Shown: positions 18,857 through 29,131, numbered from the stretch's first letter. The stretch is 64,000 nt of DNA from Pseudomonas sp. C2B4 (GCF_013359695.1 NZ_JABFMU010000016.1:44526-108525), one strand, 5' to 3'. Numbers and translations are program-made. The notes: generated by a model from the sequence alone, not told the origin.

Positions 18857-21688
18857 TTAAACGGTAAAGGCGTCTTGCAGCAGTTGTTCCTGCTGCTCGG
18901 CGTGCATCGATGCGTAACCGCATGCAGGTGCAGCAGAAGCCTCACGGCCCGCGTACTCGAGTACGAGAGACTTGTTGAGGTTGCTGATGCTGCGACGCAT
19001 GTGGTGCTGGCTGCTGTACCACGCGCCCTGGTTCATCGGCTCTTCCTGGCACCAGACGGCATGCTTGGCGTTGGTGTAAGGAGCCAGGACTTCGTTCAAG
19101 TCGTCCTCAGGGAATGGGTACAGCTGCTCGATACGCACGATGGCGATATCGTCACGGCCTTCGGCACGGCGTTTTTCCAGCAGGTCGTAGTAGACCTTGC
19201 CGCTGCACAGAACAATGCGCTCGACCTTTTTCGGGTCCAGGGCATCGATTTCCGGGATAACGGTCTGGAACGAACCTTCGGCCAGATCTTCCAGCGTCGA
19301 GATGGCCAACTTGTGACGCAGCAGCGACTTCGGAGTCAGGACTACCAATGGTTTGCGCAGCGGGCGAATCACCTGACGGCGCAGCAAGTGGTAGATCTGA
19401 GCCGGCGTCGTCGGCATGCACACCTGAATGTTGTGCTCTGCGCACAGTTGCAGGTAACGCTCCAGGCGAGCCGAGGAGTGTTCCGGCCCCTGACCTTCAT
19501 AACCGTGCGGCAGCAGCATGGTCAGACCGCACAGACGGCCCCACTTGTGCTCGCCACTGGTGATGAACTGGTCGATAACCACCTGGGCACCGTTGGCGAA
19601 GTCGCCGAACTGGGCTTCCCAGATAACCAGGGCGTTTGGCGTGGTGGTCGAATAACCGTATTCGAACGCCAGTACCGCTTCTTCGGACAGGAACGAGTCG
19701 TACAGGTCGAAGCGTGGCTGACCGTCGTACAGGTTCTGCAACGGCACGTAGGTGCCCGCGTCCTTCTGGTTGTGCAACACGGCATGACGGTGCGAGAACG
19801 TACCGCGGCCGATGTCCTGGCCAGTCATGCGGATCGGGTGACCTTCGAACGCCAGGGTCGCGTATGCCATGGTTTCGGCATAACCCCAGTTGATCGGCAG
19901 GCCGCCGGCTTGCATCTTCTGACGGTCTTCGTAGATCTTGGCAACCTGGCGCTGAACCACGAAGCCTTCCGGAATTTCCAGCAGCTTGGCGGACAGTTCC
20001 TGCAAGGTCTTCAGGTCGAAGCGAGTGTCGTGACGCGCGGTCCAGGCGTGGCCCAGATACGGACGCCAGTCCACGAACAACTCTTTGTTCGGCTCTTTGA
20101 CCAGGCTTTTCACCACGTGCAGACCGTTGTCCAGCGCGTTGCGGTACTCGTCGACTTTCGCCTGAACGCGCTCTGCGTCCATCACACCGCTCTGGGTCAG
20201 ACGATCGGCATACAGCTCACGGGTGGTGCGCTGCTTGGTGATCTGCTGATACATCAGTGGCTGGGTGCCGCTAGGTTCGTCAGCCTCGTTATGGCCGCGA
20301 CGACGGTAGCAGACCAGATCGATCACCACATCACGCTTGAACTGCATGCGGTAGTCGATGGCCAACTGGGTCACGAACAAAACGGCTTCCGGATCATCAC
20401 CATTTACATGGAGGATCGGCGCCTGGATCATTTTCGCGACGTCGGTAGCGTACTCGGTGGAACGCGAGTCCAACGGGTTGCTGATGGTGAAACCGACCTG
20501 GTTGTTGATCACGATGTGCACGGTGCCGCCGGTCTTGAAACCGCGGGTCTGCGACATCTGGAAGGTTTCCATCACCACGCCCTGACCGGCGAATGCCGCG
20601 TCACCGTGGATGGAGATTGGCAGAACCTTCTCGCCGGTAGGGTCGTTGCGACGATCCTGACGGGCGCGAACCGAACCCTCGACCACCGGGGAAACGATTT
20701 CCAGGTGGGACGGGTTGAATGCCATGGCCAGGTGAACTTCACCGCCGGTGGTCATGACGTTGGACGAGAAGCCCTGGTGGTACTTAACGTCACCGGAACC
20801 CAGCTCGACCTTTTTCTTGCCTTCGAACTCGTCGAACAGCTCACGCGGGTTCTTGCCGAAGGTGTTGACCAGCACGTTCAGACGGCCACGGTGGGCCATG
20901 CCGATGACGATTTCCTTGGTGCCGTAGGAACCGGAACGCTGGATCAGCTCGTCGAGCATCGGAATCAGGCTCTCGCCGCCTTCCAGACCGAAACGCTTGG
21001 TGCCCGGGTATTTGGTACCCAGGTATTTTTCCAGGCCTTCACCGGCAGTGACGCGCTCAAGCAGATGGCTCTTGATGTCGGCGGAGTACGTCGGACGGCC
21101 ACGCACGCTTTCCAGACGCTGCTGGAACCACTGGCGCTGCTGGGAATCGGTGATGTGCGTGAACTCAGCGCCGATGGTGCGGCAATATGTCTGCTGCAAC
21201 GCTTCGTGAATTTCGCGTAGGCTCGCTTCCTCTTTGCCGATGAACAGGTCGCCGGCACGGAAGGTCGTATCAAGATCGGCATTGGTCAAGCCGTAATGAT
21301 TGATCGACAGGTCTGCAGGTGCAGTACGCTGCCACAGCCCCAGCGGGTCAAGCTGGGCTGCCTGGTGGCCACGCATACGGTAGGCCTGGATCAGTCGCAG
21401 CACTTCAACTTGCTTCTTCTCGTGCTCACTGCTCACGCTACCGGCGGAAACCGGTTGGGCGCGGCGCTGGTTCTTTGCCAGCAAGACGAAATGATCGCGA
21501 ATTGTGGAGTGCGAAACATCGGTGGCAGAGTTGCCGTCGGCAGGCAACTTCTGGAAGTAGGTGCGCCACTCTTCTGGCACAGCGTTAGGGTCGTGCAGGT
21601 AGAGCTCGTAGAGCTCTTCCACATAGGCAGCGTTACTACCGGATAGGTAGGCGCTGTTCCACATGCGCTGCATCACGCTTTCTTGCAT
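18857..21688 (-). CDS. sucA: 2-oxoglutarate dehydrogenase E1 component
   Basis: Thiamine-diphosphate-dependent E1, 943 residues against 933 in E. coli. It decarboxylates 2-oxoglutarate and succinylates the lipoyl group of SucB. The N-terminal segment (MWNSAYLSGSNAAYVEELY) is the E2-anchoring region; the core has MAHRGRLNVLVN, the TPP-binding GDAAFAGQGVV and the C-terminal transketolase-like half. MQESVMQRMWNS is the usual start. It is the first suc gene, 261 bp after sdhB. Confidence 0.98.
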   Translation of the reverse strand: MQESVMQRMWNSAYLSGSNAAYVEELYELYLHDPNAVPEEWRTYFQKLPADGNSATDVSHSTIRDHFVLLAKNQRRAQPVSAGSVSSEHEKKQVEVLRLIQAYRMRGHQAAQLDPLGLWQRTAPADLSINHYGLTNADLDTTFRAGDLFIGKEEASLREIHEALQQTYCRTIGAEFTHITDSQQRQWFQQRLESVRGRPTYSADIKSHLLERVTAGEGLEKYLGTKYPGTKRFGLEGGESLIPMLDELIQRSGSYGTKEIVIGMAHRGRLNVLVNTFGKNPRELFDEFEGKKKVELGSGDVKYHQGFSSNVMTTGGEVHLAMAFNPSHLEIVSPVVEGSVRARQDRRNDPTGEKVLPISIHGDAAFAGQGVVMETFQMSQTRGFKTGGTVHIVINNQVGFTISNPLDSRSTEYATDVAKMIQAPILHVNGDDPEAVLFVTQLAIDYRMQFKRDVVIDLVCYRRRGHNEADEPSGTQPLMYQQITKQRTTRELYADRLTQSGVMDAERVQAKVDEYRNALDNGLHVVKSLVKEPNKELFVDWRPYLGHAWTARHDTRFDLKTLQELSAKLLEIPEGFVVQRQVAKIYEDRQKMQAGGLPINWGYAETMAYATLAFEGHPIRMTGQDIGRGTFSHRHAVLHNQKDAGTYVPLQNLYDGQPRFDLYDSFLSEEAVLAFEYGYSTTTPNALVIWEAQFGDFANGAQVVIDQFITSGEHKWGRLCGLTMLLPHGYEGQGPEHSSARLERYLQLCAEHNIQVCMPTTPAQIYHLLRRQVIRPLRKPLVVLTPKSLLRHKLAISTLEDLAEGSFQTVIPEIDALDPKKVERIVLCSGKVYYDLLEKRRAEGRDDIAIVRIEQLYPFPEDDLNEVLAPYTNAKHAVWCQEEPMNQGAWYSSQHHMRRSISNLNKSLVLEYAGREASAAPACGYASMHAEQQEQLLQDAFTV

Positions 21689-21949
21689 GCTTGGTCACCC
21701 TCGGTTAGGGGAACACCACCGGTGTCGACACCGAGCAAACTTGCAGAAGTCCAAATGCAGCGACCAAAACAAGCCACTAGGATCACACTGATAGTCCGGG
21801 TACCAGCCCGGATGCCCCTGCTTGTCTCATTTCTTCAAAATAAGAGCCGCAGCCTTTTAAGCTGCTGCTCTGGTTATAGCTACGACGCGGGTTGAAGCCC
21901 GCGCCTTAGCCTCTACGTTTACAGCGGTCTTACGGGTACAACAGCTGTA
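21689..21949 (-). other. sdhB-sucA spacer
   Basis: 261 bp on the minus strand between sdhB and sucA. It contains a hairpin GCGGGCTTCAACCCGC at 21887-21902, about 50 bp after the sdhB stop and lacking a T tract, a weaker GC stem, and CCGGG..CCCGG further down. A separate sucA promoter could be here, but I see no convincing one. Confidence 0.45.
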
Positions 21950-22654
21950 TCACACACCGCTCGAGAGCAGCATGTGACGGATGTGACCGATGGCCTTAGT
22001 CGGGTTCAGGCCCTTCGGACATACGTTGACGCAGTTCATGATCCCGCGGCAGCGGAATACGCTGAACGGGTCATCCAGCGCAGCCAGACGCTCGGATGTC
22101 TTGGTGTCACGGCTGTCTGCCAGGAAGCGGTACGCTTGCAGCAGGGCAGCTGGACCCAGGAACTTGTCCGGGTTCCACCAGAAGGACGGGCAAGAGGTCG
22201 AGCAGCAAGCGCACAGGATGCACTCGTACAGACCGTCGAGCTTTTCACGCTCTTCAGGGGACTGCAGACGCTCGATGGCCGGAGCCGGCGTGTCGTTCTG
22301 CAGGAATGGCTTAACCTTCTCGTATTGCTTGTAGAAGATGCTCATATCGACGACCAGGTCACGGATAACCGGCAAGCCTGGCAGAGGACGAACGATCAAC
22401 TTGTTACCTTTTACGACAGCGGACAGCGGCGTGATGCACGCCAAGCCGTTCTTGCCGTTGATGTTCATGCCGTCGGAGCCGCAAACGCCTTCACGGCAGG
22501 AACGACGATAGGAGAAACCTTCGTCCTGCTCTTTGATCAGTGCGAGCACGTCCAGCACCATCAGGTCTTTACCACCGGTATCGACCTGGAATTCCTGCAT
22601 GAACGGCGCAGCGTCCTGATCAGGGTTGTAACGATAAACACTGACTTGCAACAT
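21950..22654 (-). CDS. sdhB: succinate dehydrogenase iron-sulfur subunit
   Basis: Complex II iron-sulfur protein, 234 residues. The [2Fe-2S] ligands are Cys53, Cys58, Asp61 and Cys73 (the Asp replacing a Cys is also seen in E. coli). The [4Fe-4S] and [3Fe-4S] ligands are in CILCACCSTSCP and CRGIMNCVNVCPKGLNP. It passes electrons from SdhA to ubiquinone at SdhCD. The ATG at 22654, 11 bp after the sdhA stop, has AAGGG upstream; a GTG three codons earlier is less likely. Confidence 0.98.
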   Translation of the reverse strand: MLQVSVYRYNPDQDAAPFMQEFQVDTGGKDLMVLDVLALIKEQDEGFSYRRSCREGVCGSDGMNINGKNGLACITPLSAVVKGNKLIVRPLPGLPVIRDLVVDMSIFYKQYEKVKPFLQNDTPAPAIERLQSPEEREKLDGLYECILCACCSTSCPSFWWNPDKFLGPAALLQAYRFLADSRDTKTSERLAALDDPFSVFRCRGIMNCVNVCPKGLNPTKAIGHIRHMLLSSGV

Positions 22655-22665
22655 GGCGGGCACCC

Positions 22666-24438
22666 TTAATAAGTCCGGACTTTAGGTTCGAAAGTCGGAA
22701 CAGTCTTCGGCGAGAAGTTCACGGCACGCTTGGTGACGCGCTTGTCACCCGGGAAGTACAGGGTGTGGCACAGCCAGTTTTCGTCGTCACGGTCTTCGAA
22801 GTCTTCACGGGCGTGAGCACCGCGGGACTCTTTACGTACTTCGGCAGCGATGGCGGTAGCTTCAGCCACTTCCAGCAGGTTTTGCAGTTCAAGGGCTTCG
22901 ATACGTGCAGTGTTGAACGCCTGCGACTTATCGTTGATCTTGACGTTGGCGATGCGCTTGCGCAGATCGGCCAACTGGGCAATACCCTTCTGCATGTATT
23001 CGCCGGTACGGAACACACCGAAGTAGTTCTGCATGCAGCTTTGCAGCTCGCGACGCAGGGTTGCTACGTCTTCGCCATCGGTACGGCTGTTCAGCGCGTT
23101 CAGGCGTGCCAGAGCAGCTTCGATATCGGCTTCGGTCGCGTCGTCGTATTCGATACCGTCGGTCAGCGCCTTTTCCAGGTGCAGGCCGGCAGCACGGCCG
23201 AAGACCACTAGGTCGAGCAACGAGTTGCCGCCCAGACGGTTGGCACCGTGAACCGATACGCAAGCCACTTCGCCTACAGCGAACAGGCCAGGGATGATGG
23301 TGTCGACGCCATCGGCATCCTGAGTGATCGCCTGACCGTGAATGTTGGTGGCAACGCCGCCCATCATATAGTGGCAAGTCGGAACAACCGGAACCGGAGC
23401 AACAACCGGGTCAACGTGAGCAAACGTTTTCGACAGTTCGCAGATGCCTGGCAGACGGCTGTGCAGCACTTCCTCGCCCAGGTGGTCGAGTTTAAGCATT
23501 ACGTGGTCGCCATTCGGACCGCAACCGTTACCGGCAATGATCTCTTTAACCATCGAACGGGCAACAACGTCACGACCGGCAAGGTCTTTGGCGTTCGGAG
23601 CATAACGCTCCATGAAACGCTCGCCGTGCTTGTTGATCAGGTATCCACCTTCACCACGGCAACCTTCGGTCACCAGTACACCGGCGCCGGCGATACCGGT
23701 CGGGTGGAACTGCCACATTTCAATGTCTTGCACCGGAACGCCTGCACGCAGTGCCATGCCGACGCCGTCACCGGTGTTGATCAGGGCGTTGGTGGTGGAA
23801 GCGTAGATACGACCTGCACCGCCGGTTGCCAGAACAGTTGCCTTGGCGCGGATGTAGGTGGTTTCACCGGTTTCGATGCAGATCGCGATCACACCGACAA
23901 ACTCGCCTTCCTGGTTCTTCACCAGGTCGACAGCGTAGTACTCGTTCAGGAACGTGGTACCGGCTTTCAGGTTGCCCTGATAAAGGGTATGCAGCAGCGC
24001 GTGACCGGTACGGTCGGACGCGGCGCAAGTACGGGCAGCCTGCCCGCCTTTACCGTAGTCCTTCGACTGACCGCCGAATGGACGCTGATAGATACGGCCG
24101 GTTTCGGTACGCGAGAACGGCAGACCCATGTGGTCCAGCTCGAAAACAGCGGCCGGGCCTTCCTGACACATGTATTCGATAGCGTCCTGGTCACCGATGT
24201 AGTCGGAACCCTTGACGGTATCGTACATGTGCCAGCGCCAGTCATCGTTCGGATCGGCCGACGCGATGGCGCAAGTGATGCCGCCCTGTGCCGATACGGT
24301 GTGCGAACGGGTCGGGAACACCTTGGTGATCACGGCAGTCTTGTGACCGCCTTGAGCCAGTTGCAGCGCTGCGCGCATGCCGGCACCGCCACCACCAATA
24401 ATGATGGCGTCGAAAGAAATCGTTGGAATGTTAGCCAT
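22666..24438 (-). CDS. sdhA: succinate dehydrogenase flavoprotein subunit
   Basis: Complex II catalytic subunit, 590 residues. FAD-binding [11 protein letters not shown] (15-25) and His46 in [10 protein letters not shown], the histidine that carries covalent FAD, are present, as are the substrate-site HPTGI and the arginine in [11 protein letters not shown] region. It oxidises succinate to fumarate on the cytoplasmic face of the inner membrane. It is three bases from sdhD and 11 bp from sdhB. Confidence 0.98.
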   Translation of the reverse strand: MANIPTISFDAIIIGGGGAGMRAALQLAQGGHKTAVITKVFPTRSHTVSAQGGITCAIASADPNDDWRWHMYDTVKGSDYIGDQDAIEYMCQEGPAAVFELDHMGLPFSRTETGRIYQRPFGGQSKDYGKGGQAARTCAASDRTGHALLHTLYQGNLKAGTTFLNEYYAVDLVKNQEGEFVGVIAICIETGETTYIRAKATVLATGGAGRIYASTTNALINTGDGVGMALRAGVPVQDIEMWQFHPTGIAGAGVLVTEGCRGEGGYLINKHGERFMERYAPNAKDLAGRDVVARSMVKEIIAGNGCGPNGDHVMLKLDHLGEEVLHSRLPGICELSKTFAHVDPVVAPVPVVPTCHYMMGGVATNIHGQAITQDADGVDTIIPGLFAVGEVACVSVHGANRLGGNSLLDLVVFGRAAGLHLEKALTDGIEYDDATEADIEAALARLNALNSRTDGEDVATLRRELQSCMQNYFGVFRTGEYMQKGIAQLADLRKRIANVKINDKSQAFNTARIEALELQNLLEVAEATAIAAEVRKESRGAHAREDFEDRDDENWLCHTLYFPGDKRVTKRAVNFSPKTVPTFEPKVRTY

Positions 24439-24441
24439 GAA

Positions 24442-24810
24442 TCAGATACCCCAGAGAATCTGCACACCCCAGACGAAGTAAGCGAACATCGCGACGCCGC
24501 ATACTGCCTGGAAAAGGAAACGCACTGCAGTCGCGGACTTGCCCAATGCCATCGGCGTCAGGTAGTCGGTCGCGATGGTCCACATGCCGACCCAGGCGTG
24601 AGCGCCCAGGGCAACGAGGGCCAGCAGACTGAAGATACGCATCCCGTTGTGGGCGAACAGGCCGTGCCATTGGTCGTAACCAATGCCCGGGTTCGCTGCG
24701 AGGTATCCGATCAGGAAGATGAAATAAGCCGCGAGAACAACCGCAGACACACGTTGTGCCATCCAATCATAGAGGCCCGAACGCGACAGGTTCGTAACGC
24801 TGGTTACCAT
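24442..24810 (-). CDS. sdhD: succinate dehydrogenase membrane anchor SdhD
   Basis: A 122-residue protein with three membrane segments; with SdhC it anchors SdhAB and holds heme b and the quinone site. The heme-ligand His in the second helix is in ALVALGAHAWVGMW, and the W/Y-rich segment DWMAQRVSAVVLAAY is the conserved quinone-site region. The ATG at 24810 overlaps the sdhC 3' end by 7 bp; a TTG two codons upstream is possible but unlikely. Confidence 0.96.
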   Translation of the reverse strand: MVTSVTNLSRSGLYDWMAQRVSAVVLAAYFIFLIGYLAANPGIGYDQWHGLFAHNGMRIFSLLALVALGAHAWVGMWTIATDYLTPMALGKSATAVRFLFQAVCGVAMFAYFVWGVQILWGI

Positions 24811-25178
24811 ATCCAAACTCCCGCCAGAATGATCAGCACCGCAGATACGGCGATAATGATTTTCGAGCCCAGCGTGCCGCCTTCCAGCGTCTCACCGATG
24901 CCCATGTCCATAATCATGTGGCGCACACCGGCTACCAGGTGATACAGGAGAGCGGACAGGAGGCCCCATGCTACGAACTTGGCCAGAGGGCTGGTCAAGG
25001 TTGCCTTCACGTCGGCAAAACCTTCCTCGGAACCCAGGGATTTGCCCAATGCATAAAGCATGAAGCCCAGGCCCAGGAAGAGGATGATGCCGGAAACACG
25101 GTGAAGAAACGACGTAACGCCGGTGATGGGGAGTTTGATGGTCCTTAGGTCTAGGTTTACAGGTCGTTGGCTTTTCAC
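24804..25178 (-). CDS. sdhC: succinate dehydrogenase cytochrome b556 subunit (start uncertain)
   Basis: A 124-residue membrane anchor with three helices. The signature RPVNLDLRTIKLPITGVTS and the heme-ligand His in LLYHLVAGVRHMIMD are clear. I place the start at the GTG at 25178 (VKSQRPVNLD). The best ribosome site (AGGGG, 25202-25206) is 23 nt from it but 9 nt from another GTG (25190-25192) that is out of frame and opens a five-codon frame through a run of eight As ending at TGA over the sdhC GTG. So the true N-terminus is unsettled. First gene of sdhCDAB. Confidence 0.88.
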   Translation of the reverse strand: MKSQRPVNLDLRTIKLPITGVTSFLHRVSGIILFLGLGFMLYALGKSLGSEEGFADVKATLTSPLAKFVAWGLLSALLYHLVAGVRHMIMDMGIGETLEGGTLGSKIIIAVSAVLIILAGVWIW

Positions 25179-25313
25179 GGCTTTTTTTTCACACTGAAGA
25201 GCCCCTAACAATCAGGGCAAAGTTGTTGGGGAGTGCACTGGTCAGGTAACCACCACCCAGGGATGCGACCCCCAATGAAAGCAAGCCCAAAAGCCCTTGG
25301 CGGTCGGTCGCCG

Positions 25314-25342
25314 AGTATAGACAGTTAGGCTACTAATGACAA
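25314..25342 (-). promoter_or_regulatory. sigma-70 promoter of sdhCDAB
   Basis: On the minus strand TTGTCA (25337-25342), a 17-bp spacer, TATACT (25314-25319). Predicted start near 25307, giving a leader of about 130 nt before sdhC. The spacer between sdhC and gltA (25179-25542) holds this and the gltA promoter and nothing else I can name. Confidence 0.7.
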
Positions 25343-25456
25343 CGCAAACACCTACCCCAAATAGCGGATTGCACAACTCGCATAAAAGGCGTAAATGGCA
25401 GGCAATTTCGAGAAAAAAGTCGGGTTAAAGCCTTCTGGAGCAAGACTTTAGGCAAA

Positions 25457-25484
25457 TTGACATTCGAATTTATCTCACTATAGT
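25457..25484 (+). promoter_or_regulatory. sigma-70 promoter of gltA
   Basis: Perfect TTGACA (25457-25462), a 16-bp spacer and TATAGT (25479-25484). Predicted start near 25491, about 50 bp before the gltA ATG. Back-to-back with the sdhC promoter, about 115 bp between the two -35 boxes. Confidence 0.78.
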
Positions 25485-25542
25485 GGTGCGGGCCCTGCGT
25501 GGGGGGTCTGTCTGATGATTTCAAGCATAAATAGGAGGCCAC

Positions 25543-26832
25543 ATGGCTGACAAAAAAGCGCAGTTGATCATCGAGGGCGCAGCCCCCGTCGAGCTGCCCA
25601 TTTTAACCGGCACCGTTGGTCCCGATGTTATCGATGTTCGGGGCCTGACGGCCACGGGCCGTTTTACCTTTGACCCTGGTTTCATGTCGACCGCCTCCTG
25701 CGAGTCGAAGATCACCTATATCGACGGCGACAACGGCATTCTGCTGCACCGCGGCTACCCGATCGAACAGCTGGCTGAAAAGTCGGACTACCTGGAAACC
25801 TGCTATCTGCTGCTCAACGGCGAATTGCCGACCGCAGAACAGAAGGCCCAGTTCGTCAGCACCGTCAAGAACCACACCATGGTTCACGAGCAGCTGAAGA
25901 CCTTCTTCAACGGCTTCCGTCGCGACGCCCACCCGATGGCTGTCATGTGCGGTGTAGTCGGCGCCCTCTCGGCCTTCTACCACGACTCCCTGGACATCAA
26001 TAACCCGCAGCATCGCGAAATCTCCGCGATCCGCCTGGTTGCCAAGATGCCGACCCTGGCAGCGATGGTTTACAAGTACTCCATGGGCCAACCCATGATG
26101 TACCCACGCAACGACCTGTCGTATGCGGAAAACTTCCTGCACATGATGTTCAACACCCCGTGCGAGATCAAACCGATCAGCCCGGTGCTCGCCAAGGCCA
26201 TGGACCGGATCTTCATCCTCCACGCCGACCACGAGCAGAACGCATCGACTTCCACCGTGCGCCTGGCAGGTTCTTCGGGTGCCAACCCGTTCGCCTGTAT
26301 TGCCGCCGGTATCGCTGCACTGTGGGGCCCTGCCCACGGCGGCGCCAACGAAGCCGTACTGACCATGCTCGATGAAATCGGCGATGTTTCGAACATCGAC
26401 AAGTTCATCGCCAAGGCCAAGGACAAGAACGACCCGTTCAAACTGATGGGCTTCGGTCACCGCGTTTACAAAAACCGCGACCCACGCGCCACCGTCATGA
26501 AACAGACCTGCGACGAAGTGCTGAAGGAACTGGGCATCACCAACGATCCGCAACTCGAACTGGCCATGCGCCTGGAAGAGATCGCGCTGACCGACCCGTA
26601 CTTCATCGAGCGCTCGCTGTACCCGAACGTCGACTTCTACTCGGGGATCATCCTCAAGGCGATCGGCATTCCAACCAGCATGTTCACCGTGATCTTCGCC
26701 CTGGCGCGGACCGTCGGCTGGATCTCCCACTGGAAAGAAATGCTCTCCAGCCCGTACAAGATCGGCCGCCCGCGCCAGCTGTACACCGGCTACGAGTCGC
26801 GTGACATCACCAAGCTGGAAGACCGCAAATAA
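25543..26832 (+). CDS. gltA: citrate synthase (type II)
   Basis: Condenses oxaloacetate and acetyl-CoA to citrate; 429 residues, the size of the hexameric, NADH-sensitive Gram-negative type. [11 protein letters not shown], the His-bearing [14 protein letters not shown] and the Asp-bearing YPNVDFYSG segments make up the active site. An AGGAGG lies just before the ATG. It is divergent from sdhCDAB and ends in its own terminator. Confidence 0.98.
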   Translation: MADKKAQLIIEGAAPVELPILTGTVGPDVIDVRGLTATGRFTFDPGFMSTASCESKITYIDGDNGILLHRGYPIEQLAEKSDYLETCYLLLNGELPTAEQKAQFVSTVKNHTMVHEQLKTFFNGFRRDAHPMAVMCGVVGALSAFYHDSLDINNPQHREISAIRLVAKMPTLAAMVYKYSMGQPMMYPRNDLSYAENFLHMMFNTPCEIKPISPVLAKAMDRIFILHADHEQNASTSTVRLAGSSGANPFACIAAGIAALWGPAHGGANEAVLTMLDEIGDVSNIDKFIAKAKDKNDPFKLMGFGHRVYKNRDPRATVMKQTCDEVLKELGITNDPQLELAMRLEEIALTDPYFIERSLYPNVDFYSGIILKAIGIPTSMFTVIFALARTVGWISHWKEMLSSPYKIGRPRQLYTGYESRDITKLEDRK

Positions 26833-26866
26833 GACCTGTCTTGCGATAACGTCTTAGCTGCACCGG

Positions 26867-26894
26867 AAACGGCCTCTATATAGAGGCCGTTTTT
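26867..26894 (+). terminator. gltA terminator
   Basis: Hairpin AAACGGCCTCTA / TAGAGGCCGTTT, TATA loop region, with a T tract, 35 bp after the stop. Confidence 0.9.
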
Positions 26895-26913
26895 GTTTGA
26901 TCGGCGATTTCAT

Positions 26914-27004
26914 TGTGGGAGCGGGCCTGCTCGCGAAGGCGGCATGACATCCGAAATCCATGCTGGCTGACACACCGCTTTCGCGAGCAGGCTCGCTCCC
27001 ACAG
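26914..27004. repeat. REPIN (inverted REP pair)
   Basis: Left unit of the GGGAGCGGGCCTGCTCGCG form, right unit of the CGCGAGCAGGCTCGCTCCC form. It directly precedes the long hairpin repeat, an arrangement seen again at 63.7 kb. Confidence 0.92.
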
Positions 27005-27021
27005 GGGTGCACTGCTGCTCG

Positions 27022-27064
27022 CCTTGGCCTTGGCCTTGGCCTCGGCTTTGGCTTTTGATCTTGA
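27022..27064 (+). repeat. imperfect CTTGGC hexamer repeat
   Basis: About six imperfect repeats of CTTGGC/CTCGGC/CTTTGGC then GATCTTGATC, between the REPIN and the hairpin repeat. Frames through it read as low-complexity Lys/Ala and are not coding. Confidence 0.6.
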
Positions 27065-27068
27065 TCCA

Positions 27069-27346
27069 CCCGCCCCTTCGGAAGGCTGAGTGGAGGCATT
27101 CATCCGGGGAGTGGCGCGCAGCGCCGTTCGACGCAGTCGAACACGCTGCATGCAGGTGCAGCGAAGCCAACCGGAGGGCAGTGTCCCCGGATGAATGCCG
27201 AAGCGAAGGAACACCGAGCCTTAGCGAGGGGCCGGACGCTCGGGGCGAGCCTTTTTTTGCTTATCTTTTTTTTGGCGTTTGAAAAAAAAGTAAGTCGCCG
27301 TAAGGGCGAAACCGCCAGTGGCCGTTACCGCAGCAATGGATATGTA
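27069..27346. repeat. long dispersed intergenic repeat with hairpin (copy 1)
   Basis: Begins at CCCGCCCCTTCGG. It contains a perfect 16-bp inverted repeat, GGCATTCATCCGGGGA (27095-27110) and its complement at 27184-27199, enclosing a 73-bp core that itself has the palindrome GTTCGACGCAGTCGAAC (27126-27142). A GAGCCTTTTTTTGCTT tract and a GTCGCCGTAAGGGCGAAACC stretch follow. A copy of its left 120 bp is at 63831-63945. No gene is in 26833-27472. Similar sequences recur in P. fluorescens genomes; I cannot assign the named family. Confidence 0.7.
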
Positions 27347-27404
27347 CCCGGTCACCACCTCCAAAATCAAACCTCACGCCTATAACGTCCGATAACCGCC
27401 CACA

Positions 27405-27438
27405 AAAAATGCCCCGATCTCACGACCGGGGCATTCAT
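27405..27438 (-). terminator. actP terminator
   Basis: Hairpin ATGCCCCG / CGGGGCAT with a 10-nt centre and T tracts; on the minus strand it follows actP by about 35 bp. Confidence 0.82.
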
Positions 27439-27472
27439 TTTTAACGCAGCTTATATATAAATCGCTGAAGCC

Positions 27473-29131
27473 TTAGTGCGAAACCGCCCCACTCGCCCCC
27501 AGACCAGTCTGCGAACGAACGAACTGCGGGAAGAACAGCGCCCGCTCATTGTCAGCCGCCGTCGACTTGTCGGTAATCGAGAAGAACCAGATCCCGATAA
27601 AGGCAATGATCATCGAGAACAGCGCCGGGTATTCATACGGGAAGATTGCCTTTTCGTGATGAAGGATCTGCACCCAGATGGTTGGACCAAGCACCATCAG
27701 GCCCACAGCACTCACCAACCCCAACCAGCCGCCGATCATGGCGCCGCGAGTGGTCAGCTTTTTCCAGTACATGGAAAGCAGCAGGACCGGGAAGTTGCAG
27801 CTCGCCGCGATGGAGAACGCCAGGCCGACCATGAACGCAATGTTCTGGCTTTCGAACAGGATACCCAGTGCGATTGCCAGCACAGCCAACGCGATGGTGG
27901 TGATTTTCGAGACGCGGATTTCATCCTTCTCGTTGGCCTTGCCCTTCTTGATCACGCTGGCGTACAGGTCGTGAGACACCGCCGAGGCACCAGCCAGAGT
28001 CAGGCCGGCCACCACTGCCAGAATGGTCGCGAAGGCTACCGCCGAGATGAAGCCCAGGAAGACACTGCCGCCGACCGCATTGGCCAGGTGCACCGCCGCC
28101 ATGTTGTTACCGCCCAGCAACGCACCGGCAGCATCTTTGAAGGCCGGGTTGGTGCTGACGAGCAGGATCGCGCCGAAGCCGATGATGAAGGTCAGGATGT
28201 AGAAGTAGCCAATGAAACCCGTTGCGTACAGCACGCTCTTGCGAGCTTCTTTGGCGTCACTCACGGTGAAGAAGCGCATCAGGATGTGCGGCAGGCCAGC
28301 GGTACCGAACATCAGTGCCAAGCCCAGGGAGAACGCCGAGATCGGATCTTTCACCAGGCCGCCCGGACTCATGATTGCTTCAGCTTTCGGGTGAACCTTG
28401 ATGGCCTCGGAGAACAGCATGTTGAAGTCGAAGTTGACGTGTTTCATCACCATCAACGCCATGAAGGAGGCACCGGACAGCAGCAGTACAGCCTTGATGA
28501 TCTGCACCCAGGTGGTCGCCAGCATGCCGCCGAACAGCACGTAGGCACACATCAGGATACCAACCAGAATCACCGCTACATGGTAGTCCAGGCCGAACAA
28601 CAGCTGGATCAGCTTGCCGGCACCGACCATTTGCGCGATCAGGTAGAACGCCACGACCACCAGCGAACCGCAGGCGGACAGCGAACGGATCTGGGTTTGC
28701 CCGAGGCGGTAGGACGCCACGTCGGCAAAGGTGTATTTACCCAGGTTACGCAAGCGCTCGGCGATCAGGAACAGAATGATCGGCCAGCCCACCAGGAAGC
28801 CGATCGAGTAGATCAGGCCGTCGTAGCCGGAAGTGAACACCAGCGCGGAAATACCCAGGAAGGATGCGGCGGACATGTAGTCGCCGGCAATGGCCAGGCC
28901 GTTCTGGAAACCGGTGATCTTGCCGCCAGCCGCATAGTAGTCAGCTGCCGAATTGTTGCGCTTGGAAGCCCAGTAGGTGATGCACAGGGTCGCACCCACG
29001 AAAGCGATGAACATCAGGATCGCGGACACGTTAAGCGGTTGCTTCTGCACGGCGCCGGTCAGGGCGTCAGCCGCCCAGGCGCCAGGTGCGAAAGCTGCGA
29101 TGCTCAAAAGAGCCATTAGACGCCGGATCAT
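27473..29131 (-). CDS. actP: cation/acetate symporter
   Basis: A sodium:solute symporter family protein of 552 residues with a cleavable-looking N-terminal segment ([15 protein letters not shown]) and about 13 membrane helices. The [30 protein letters not shown] stretch is the ActP signature. It takes up acetate and probably other short monocarboxylates. It overlaps the DUF485 gene by four bases (ATGA), the normal yjcH-actP pairing. acs is not adjacent here. Confidence 0.95.
   Translation of the reverse strand: MIRRLMALLSIAAFAPGAWAADALTGAVQKQPLNVSAILMFIAFVGATLCITYWASKRNNSAADYYAAGGKITGFQNGLAIAGDYMSAASFLGISALVFTSGYDGLIYSIGFLVGWPIILFLIAERLRNLGKYTFADVASYRLGQTQIRSLSACGSLVVVAFYLIAQMVGAGKLIQLLFGLDYHVAVILVGILMCAYVLFGGMLATTWVQIIKAVLLLSGASFMALMVMKHVNFDFNMLFSEAIKVHPKAEAIMSPGGLVKDPISAFSLGLALMFGTAGLPHILMRFFTVSDAKEARKSVLYATGFIGYFYILTFIIGFGAILLVSTNPAFKDAAGALLGGNNMAAVHLANAVGGSVFLGFISAVAFATILAVVAGLTLAGASAVSHDLYASVIKKGKANEKDEIRVSKITTIALAVLAIALGILFESQNIAFMVGLAFSIAASCNFPVLLLSMYWKKLTTRGAMIGGWLGLVSAVGLMVLGPTIWVQILHHEKAIFPYEYPALFSMIIAFIGIWFFSITDKSTAADNERALFFPQFVRSQTGLGASGAVSH

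Noticed and set aside
17684..21220. A 1178-codon open frame on the plus strand opposite sucB and sucA
   Set aside because: It is the antisense of two well-identified genes in GC-rich DNA; the translation is His/Gln/Val-rich with no domain, and the sucA-sucB spacing leaves no room for it.
26876..27214. Short minus-strand frames rich in Lys, Ala, Arg and Ser after gltA
   Set aside because: They run through a REPIN, a hexamer repeat and the dispersed hairpin repeat; similar chance frames appear at 63725-63988 over the second copy.
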